Shown here in pieces: positions 12,579 to 16,854 of a DNA stretch of 16,854 nucleotides (positions are counted from its first letter, which is position 1; the number at the start of each line of letters is the position of its first letter). The stretch is from JBGTBQ01 sp041749275 (GTDB lineage: Bacteria > Acidobacteriota > Blastocatellia > Pyrinomonadales > Pyrinomonadaceae). Below the pieces are notes generated by a model, which saw only the letters and a list, made by a program, of their open reading frames with translations, was not told the origin of the DNA and searched no databases. Both the position numbers and the translations under genes were made by a program. Where the stretch lies: positions 1-16,854 of the forward strand of contig JBGTBQ010000379.1 in the NCBI GenBank assembly GCA_041749275.1, given 5' to 3'.

Positions 12579-15062
12579 ATGCTTCAACGTCAATTCATCG
12601 TCGAATGTGGTAACGATAACAGACAGGGGAAACCCTGCGCGCGCCTCGGCGCGGCGCTGCTCGCGCTCTTGCTTCTCGCCCCGCACGTCTTACCGCAAAC
12701 GCCCATCGTCACACGCGCAGACGAGAGCGCACGCATCGTCCCCTTCGAGGAGTTGCTTCGCCGCCCCGTCCGCCTGCGTCCAGAGCTTCAAGGAAAACAC
12801 CCGCGCGTCTTCTTCACCGCCGAGTCTCTCAAACAGTTGCGCGAGCGTGCGCGGACGAAGCCATACAGTGAACTTTGGCGCGGGGCGTCGGTCGGCGAGC
12901 GCATTACCCAGCAGAAGCCGCTCGCGCCGGGCGCACCCGATTTAAATAGAAGCGGACACGGGGCGCCGCAGTACAGAGCCGCCTACACGCTCGCCGAGCT
13001 GACGCTCGCATATGCCATCGAGCAAGACCCGCAGCTCCTCGAAGCGGCTAAACAGTGGCTGCTGGCGATCATCCAATACGACCCTTGGGGCTACACCTTC
13101 AGCAAGCCGAATACGGACTTGCCGGCGGCACACTTTCTCTACGCGGTCGGCCTCGCTTACGACACGCTCTACCACCAACTCACGGAAGAAGAGCGTGCCG
13201 CCGTCCGCCGCAAACTCGTCCGTCAGGGCAACCTGATGTACGACTATTTCCGCTACAAGCCGAAGAAGACCTACGCCTACAGCCAGAACCACACGGGCAT
13301 TCCGCAGGCCGGGCTGGCGGTGGCAGCCTTCGCGCTCCTCGGCGAGGAGAAGGACGCGGAGAAGTGGGCGCAACTCTCCCGCGCCATCTACGACCGCATC
13401 CTGACGACCTTCGGGACGGACGGCTACTACTACGAGGGCTTCCACTACTACGTCTTCAGTCTGCACTGGATCGTCCGTTACCTCGACGCGCTCGAACACG
13501 CGACGGGTGAAGACCTCTATCCGCGAATGCGCGAGCGCTTCGTGCCTCTGAAATACTACGCGGCGCATTCCGTCTTGCCCGGCGGCGACGGCGTCTTCGA
13601 TTTCGGCGACACGGGCAAGGGCGCCGCCGACCGAAACCGTGAGACCGTGGAGAAGCCCGATACCGGCTACGAGGTTCTCTACCGTTTCGCAGCGAAGTAC
13701 AGGGACGAGCAGGCGCAAGGGGTGGCCGAGTGGCTGCGCGAAGGTTTGCGGACAAAGACTTGGGAGGATTTCTGGGCTTTCTATGCATACGACGCGAGCC
13801 TGCGCGCCGCGCCCATCACTTCCGTCCCGACCTTTTATCACTTCGAGGATAACGAGACGGTCTTCTGGCGCAGCGGCTGGGACGCGGGCGCGACCGCCGT
13901 CGCCTTCCGCTGCGGCCCGCCCGAAGGTCATCACGTCACGGCGCTCAAACCACGCATCCCCGAATGGCGTCTCTCGACGGGCCACGCACACCCGGACTCG
14001 AACAGCTTCATCATCTACGCCAACGGTCGCTATCTGACGGGCGACACGGGCTACATCGGCGCCAAGCTCGCCGCCGACCACAACACAGTTCTCGTGGACG
14101 GGCGCGGGCACGCCGAAGAGGGACAGCATCACATCTACAAAGATGTCCCCTACGAGCGGCTGGATCGAATTCGGATCAGCGATAGGATGCTCGCGCCCGA
14201 CCACTTCTACGTGCGCGGAGAGGCGGCAGCCGCCTACTTTCCCGAACTCGGTCTTGAGCGCTTCACGCGCCACTTTCTCTTCGTCGCGCCCGACTATTTC
14301 CTCATTTGGGATGAACTGGAAGCGAAGGAGGCGCGAGAGTTCTCTTGGCTCCTTAACGCCGACCGAAAGATCGAACAGCTCGCCCCGACACGTTTTCTTC
14401 TCGTCAACGAGCCGGCGGCTCTGCTGGTGGAACGCCTCGCGCCCGCGAGCGCACTAGTCAAAATCGAGCCGCAAGCAGTCATCGGGCAGGGCAAGCCCGG
14501 CTCGGTGGATCAAGGCGAGCCGGACGTGCGCGGCGTCCAACTCATCGAACGGACGGAAGAAAAAGTCCGGCGGACGGAATTCCTCCATTTCCTTCAGCCA
14601 ACCCTGACGGCAGACACTGCGCGCCCGCGCGTAACGGCGCTCGGCGGCACAACCGGCGGCGCGCGCGGAGTCCGCATCGAGTGGTCGAACGGGAACGTCG
14701 AGTGGGCCGTGCTTCGCGGGAGTACGGATGAGTTGATGACCGATGCGGAGAGGGCTGTGCTCAGTCTGGGGCGTGACGGCGCGTGGCGACGAATCATTAT
14801 CCATCGCGGACGGCGAGTCGCCCACGAGGGGACGGCGGTTCTGCTCGCACGGCAGCCGGTCACCGCCACACTCGAAATGAAGGGCGAGGTCTGGCGAGGT
14901 TTTGTGAGCGCCGCCTCGGCGACGGAGGTGACCGTCAATGTCCGGCGCAGGCCAAGCGTGTTGCGCGTCAACGGCGCGAGTGTGCTGGCGAATTATGACG
15001 AGGCGGCGCGCACCGTCACTTTCAGCGTCGGCGCGGGTGCGAGCCGCGTTGAGGCTCGGTAG
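12579..15062 (+). CDS. Secreted heparinase II/III-like polysaccharide lyase (oligo-alginate lyase-like)
   Basis: 827 residues from the ATG at 12579; an upstream TTG at 12519, overlapping the LacI stop, would add 20 residues. Residues about 17-40 hold a signal peptide core (RLGAALLALLLLAPHVLPQT). The first half is an (alpha/alpha) toroid beginning HPRVFFTAESLKQLRERA and carrying SQNHTGIPQAG (N237, H238) and YYYEGFHYYVFSLHW (Y290/Y291). The second half is the heparinase II/III beta-sandwich with STGHAHPDSNSFIIYANG (H469, H471) and LAADHNTVLVDGRGH. The His/Tyr/His spacing resembles that of exo-type alginate lyases of the PL15 kind. Such enzymes release 4,5-unsaturated uronic acid by beta-elimination. 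Followed after 42 bp by an MFS gene of hexuronate-transporter type. A glycosaminoglycan or other uronan substrate is equally possible. Family firm, substrate inferred. Confidence 0.88.
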   Translation: MLQRQFIVECGNDNRQGKPCARLGAALLALLLLAPHVLPQTPIVTRADESARIVPFEELLRRPVRLRPELQGKHPRVFFTAESLKQLRERARTKPYSELWRGASVGERITQQKPLAPGAPDLNRSGHGAPQYRAAYTLAELTLAYAIEQDPQLLEAAKQWLLAIIQYDPWGYTFSKPNTDLPAAHFLYAVGLAYDTLYHQLTEEERAAVRRKLVRQGNLMYDYFRYKPKKTYAYSQNHTGIPQAGLAVAAFALLGEEKDAEKWAQLSRAIYDRILTTFGTDGYYYEGFHYYVFSLHWIVRYLDALEHATGEDLYPRMRERFVPLKYYAAHSVLPGGDGVFDFGDTGKGAADRNRETVEKPDTGYEVLYRFAAKYRDEQAQGVAEWLREGLRTKTWEDFWAFYAYDASLRAAPITSVPTFYHFEDNETVFWRSGWDAGATAVAFRCGPPEGHHVTALKPRIPEWRLSTGHAHPDSNSFIIYANGRYLTGDTGYIGAKLAADHNTVLVDGRGHAEEGQHHIYKDVPYERLDRIRISDRMLAPDHFYVRGEAAAAYFPELGLERFTRHFLFVAPDYFLIWDELEAKEAREFSWLLNADRKIEQLAPTRFLLVNEPAALLVERLAPASALVKIEPQAVIGQGKPGSVDQGEPDVRGVQLIERTEEKVRRTEFLHFLQPTLTADTARPRVTALGGTTGGARGVRIEWSNGNVEWAVLRGSTDELMTDAERAVLSLGRDGAWRRIIIHRGRRVAHEGTAVLLARQPVTATLEMKGEVWRGFVSAASATEVTVNVRRRPSVLRVNGASVLANYDEAARTVTFSVGAGASRVEAR
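12607..12622. promoter_or_regulatory. Second LacI-type operator-like site at the start of the lyase gene
   Basis: GTGGTAACGATAACAG agrees in 13 of 16 positions with the core of the palindrome at 11437-11452 read on its minus strand (CTGATAACGTTAACAG), including the central AACG and AACAG. It is itself only partly symmetric. It lies about 30 bp inside the lyase frame, in codons upstream of the signal peptide core. It could be a roadblock or looping site for the LacI protein, or chance. Evidence is similarity only. Confidence 0.4.
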
Positions 15063-15104
15063 TTCAGCGAACGCGGTGCGCTGCGGGCGCGGAGGTAGAG
15101 GTCT

Positions 15105-16520
15105 ATGACGAAAGCGAAATACAACTTGAGCGGCGGGGCGAGGAGCAAGACGACGTTCCGTGTGCCGGGTCTGCGCTGGTGGATGGTCGGGCTGGTCTTT
15201 CTCGCCACGCTCATCAACTACATTGACCGGCTGACGCTGACGACGCTCGCGCCGAAGATTACCGCGGACCTGAACCTCTCGAACACGGCATTCGGCGACA
15301 TCGTCTTCTGGTTTCTTCTGGCCTATACGATCAGCCAGTCCTTGTCAGGCAAACTCTACGACCGGGTGGGTACGCGGCGCGGCTTCGTCGTCTCGATCAC
15401 GATCTGGTCGTTGGCGGCGATGGGGCACGCTTTGGCGCGCGGGGCGGCCTCTTTAGGCTTCTTCCGTTTCGTGCTCGGACTGGGCGAGGCGGGCAACTGG
15501 CCGGGCGCGGCCAAAGCCGTGGCCGAGTGGTTTCCCGTGCGGCAGCGCGCCTTCGGGATGGCGATCTTTAACAGCGGCGCGGCGCTCGGGTCGGTCGTCG
15601 CGCCGCCGCTCATCGTGTTCCTCGCGGCGCGCTACGGCTGGCAGACGACCTTCATCGTCACCGGCGCGCTCGGCTTTGTGTGGATCGCGGTGTGGCTCCT
15701 CTTCTACGAGACGCCCGACCGCCACCCGTGGATCACCGAAGAGGAGCGCGAACTCATTCGTGAGGGGCAGCACACGGAGGATGACAGAGATGCGAGCGCG
15801 ACGCAGAGTGCGTCTCGTCTTGTAGCGGAGCAGGAGTCGGTCGCCACCATCGAGGACATGGCGACCTCCGCCGCGCCCGGCGATCTTGAAAAAGAAGGCG
15901 CGCCGCGCTGGCGCGACCTACTGCGGCACAGACAGGTGTGGGCCATCGTGCTCGCGCGCTTCTTCGTGGACCCGGTCTGGTGGCTCTACATCACGTGGCT
16001 GCCGCTCTATCTGTCGCAGGTGCGCGGCTTCAGCTTGCAGGACATCGCCCTCTCGGTGTGGGCGCCTTACGCGGCGGCGGACGCGGGGAGTCTGCTGGGC
16101 GGGTGGGCCTCCGGGTTTCTCATCGGCCGCGGGTGGAGCGTCAACCGCGCGCGCAAGACGGTCATCCTCGCGGCGGCGCTGTTGATGCCGGCGGGCATCC
16201 TCGCGGCTTACGCCTCGACCGCCGTGGGCGCGCTCGCCATGATGTGCTTCGTGCTCTTCGGCTTTCAGGTCTGGATCAACAACGTGCAGACGCTTCCGTC
16301 GGATTTCTTCCCTGACCGCGCGGTGGGGTCGGTCGCGGGACTGGGCGGCACGGGCGCGGGGCTGGGCGCGATGCTGTTCACGCTCGCCACGGGGCGCGTG
16401 ACCGACACACTCGGCTACACGCCGATTCTCGTCGTGGCGGGCTTGCTCGCGCCCATCGGCACAGTAGTTCTTTTCACCCTCGCTGGGCCAATCAGGCGCG
16501 TCAAATTGAAACGCATCTGA
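15105..16520 (+). CDS. MFS transporter of the anion:cation symporter (hexuronate/galactonate) type
   Basis: 471 residues with about 12 membrane helices. An ATG at 15105 is preceded by GGAGGTAGAGG. The first helix ends in INYIDRLTLTTLAP (37-50), the helix 2-3 loop holds the MFS motif GKLYDRVGTRRG (82-93), and GEAGNWPGAAKAVAEWFP (127-144) is typical of the ACS subfamily that carries hexuronates, galactonate and glucarate with protons. Then EWFPVRQRAFGMAIFNSGAALGSVVAPPL. The central cytoplasmic loop (about 203-270) is long and rich in Glu, Asp, Ser and Thr, longer than I expect for the family. The second half has the matching helices. Together with the upstream lyase it most likely imports unsaturated uronate or a derived monomer. 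I use no gene symbol because exuT-type substrate choice cannot be proven from sequence. Confidence 0.93.
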   Translation: MTKAKYNLSGGARSKTTFRVPGLRWWMVGLVFLATLINYIDRLTLTTLAPKITADLNLSNTAFGDIVFWFLLAYTISQSLSGKLYDRVGTRRGFVVSITIWSLAAMGHALARGAASLGFFRFVLGLGEAGNWPGAAKAVAEWFPVRQRAFGMAIFNSGAALGSVVAPPLIVFLAARYGWQTTFIVTGALGFVWIAVWLLFYETPDRHPWITEEERELIREGQHTEDDRDASATQSASRLVAEQESVATIEDMATSAAPGDLEKEGAPRWRDLLRHRQVWAIVLARFFVDPVWWLYITWLPLYLSQVRGFSLQDIALSVWAPYAAADAGSLLGGWASGFLIGRGWSVNRARKTVILAAALLMPAGILAAYASTAVGALAMMCFVLFGFQVWINNVQTLPSDFFPDRAVGSVAGLGGTGAGLGAMLFTLATGRVTDTLGYTPILVVAGLLAPIGTVVLFTLAGPIRRVKLKRI

Positions 16521-16556
16521 AGCCCGGCGGGGACAACACGAGGAAGACAACAGGTG

Positions 16557-16610
16557 AGAGCGGCTTGGTTAGAGTCCAGCCTTAGAGCGGCTTGGTTAGA
16601 GACCAGCCTT
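16557..16610. repeat. 27-bp tandem repeat, two copies, with hairpin potential
   Basis: Copy 1 is 16557-16583 and copy 2 is 16584-16610; they differ at one position (T16575 versus A16602). Each unit begins AGAGCGGCTTGGTTAGAG and ends CCAGCCTT. In copy 2, GGCTTGGT and ACCAGCC can pair with one bulged T around the loop TAGAG. The array lies in the 172-bp gap between the transporter and the SDR gene. Function unknown: possibly a regulatory site, a processing site, or a small slippage product. Confidence 0.85.
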
Positions 16611-16692
16611 GAGGCGGTTCGACGTGGTCGCGCTAAAGCGTGGACTCGCAACATGACGCGCTCTCAATCGAGAAACACATAAAGGAGTGACT

Positions 16693-16854
16693 ATGAATAA
16701 CCCATTCGATTTCGCAGGCAAGGTCGCGCTCGTCACGGGCGCGTCATCAGGCATCGGTCGCGCGACCGCCGAGCTGCTCGCCTCGTGCGGCGCGGGCGTG
16801 GCCGTCAACTATCACCGCAACGAGGCGGGCGCGCGCGAAGCGGTCAAGGCGATC
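16693..16854 (+). CDS. Short-chain dehydrogenase/reductase, N-terminal part (3' truncated by window edge)
   Basis: The first 54 residues of an SDR enzyme. The ATG at 16693 has AAAGGAG seven bases upstream, a good ribosome site. The fragment shows FAGKVALVTGASSGIGRAT, the classic nucleotide-binding TG-x3-G-x-G loop (T15, G16, G20, G22) after the first strand, then helix TAELLASCGAGVAVNYHRNE with the end of the second strand. A neutral NYHRNE stretch with Arg at the cofactor-discriminating position suggests NADP(H), though this is not certain. The catalytic Ser-Tyr-Lys lies beyond the window. Its position after a lyase and a uronate transporter makes a reductase of 4-deoxy-5-hexoseulose uronate (DEH), giving 2-keto-3-deoxygluconate, an attractive idea. 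Other SDR roles remain open. Confidence 0.9.
   Translation, partial: MNNPFDFAGKVALVTGASSGIGRATAELLASCGAGVAVNYHRNEAGAREAVKAI

Noticed and set aside
12942..14273. Long minus-strand open frame of 443 codons opposite the lyase gene
   Set aside because: It is an antisense shadow in high-GC DNA. Its translation is Val/Arg-rich with no motif, while the plus strand carries clear lyase motifs.

Overview
High-GC bacterial chromosome, densely coded, with no rRNA, tRNA, CRISPR array or intact transposase seen. The gene set is a zinc-ribbon receptor Ser/Thr kinase, DUF3500, secreted M14 peptidase and amidohydrolase, and a LacI/heparinase-type lyase/MFS cluster, with heptamer repeats between genes. It most resembles what I know of Acidobacteriota of the Blastocatellia type. 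That placement is inference from gene style only.

Layout. (1) 3-911 (+): the 3' end of glnE, the glutamine synthetase adenylyltransferase. (2) 975-7326 (-): eight genes, all on the minus strand. Reading in the direction of transcription they are a zinc-ribbon mini-protein, a secreted metal-dependent amidohydrolase, a GNAT acetyltransferase, a secreted DUF3500 protein, a small secreted beta-rich protein overlapping a receptor-like Ser/Thr kinase by ATGA, and then, behind its own promoter, a ribbon-helix-helix regulator with a small two-helix membrane protein. (3) 7458-10442 (+): a large secreted M14-type metallopeptidase, divergent from block 2, followed by a SRPBCC-like protein whose start codon sits just after four copies of a TAA-containing heptamer. 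(4) 11042-11460: a gene-poor strip with a 77-bp palindromic MITE-like element, a truncated IS5-type end, and the promoter/operator of the next gene. (5) 11461-16854 (+): LacI regulator, heparinase II/III-like polysaccharide lyase, hexuronate-type MFS transporter and the start of an SDR oxidoreductase.

How they fit. Block 5 reads as a uronate-polysaccharide (alginate-like) utilisation locus. A secreted exo-type lyase would release unsaturated uronates, the MFS protein would import them, the SDR could reduce the resulting keto-sugar, and the LacI protein would sense a product. A nearly perfect 32-bp palindrome abuts the LacI start codon, and a related 16-bp site (13/16) lies at the start of the lyase gene. 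Blocks 2 and 3 hold two secreted metallohydrolases of peptide-catabolism type plus a kinase whose extracytoplasmic domain resembles the small secreted protein encoded by the overlapping upstream gene. The kinase pair, the RHH/membrane pair with a palindrome inside its promoter, and the LacI operator layout are the most promising undescribed features.
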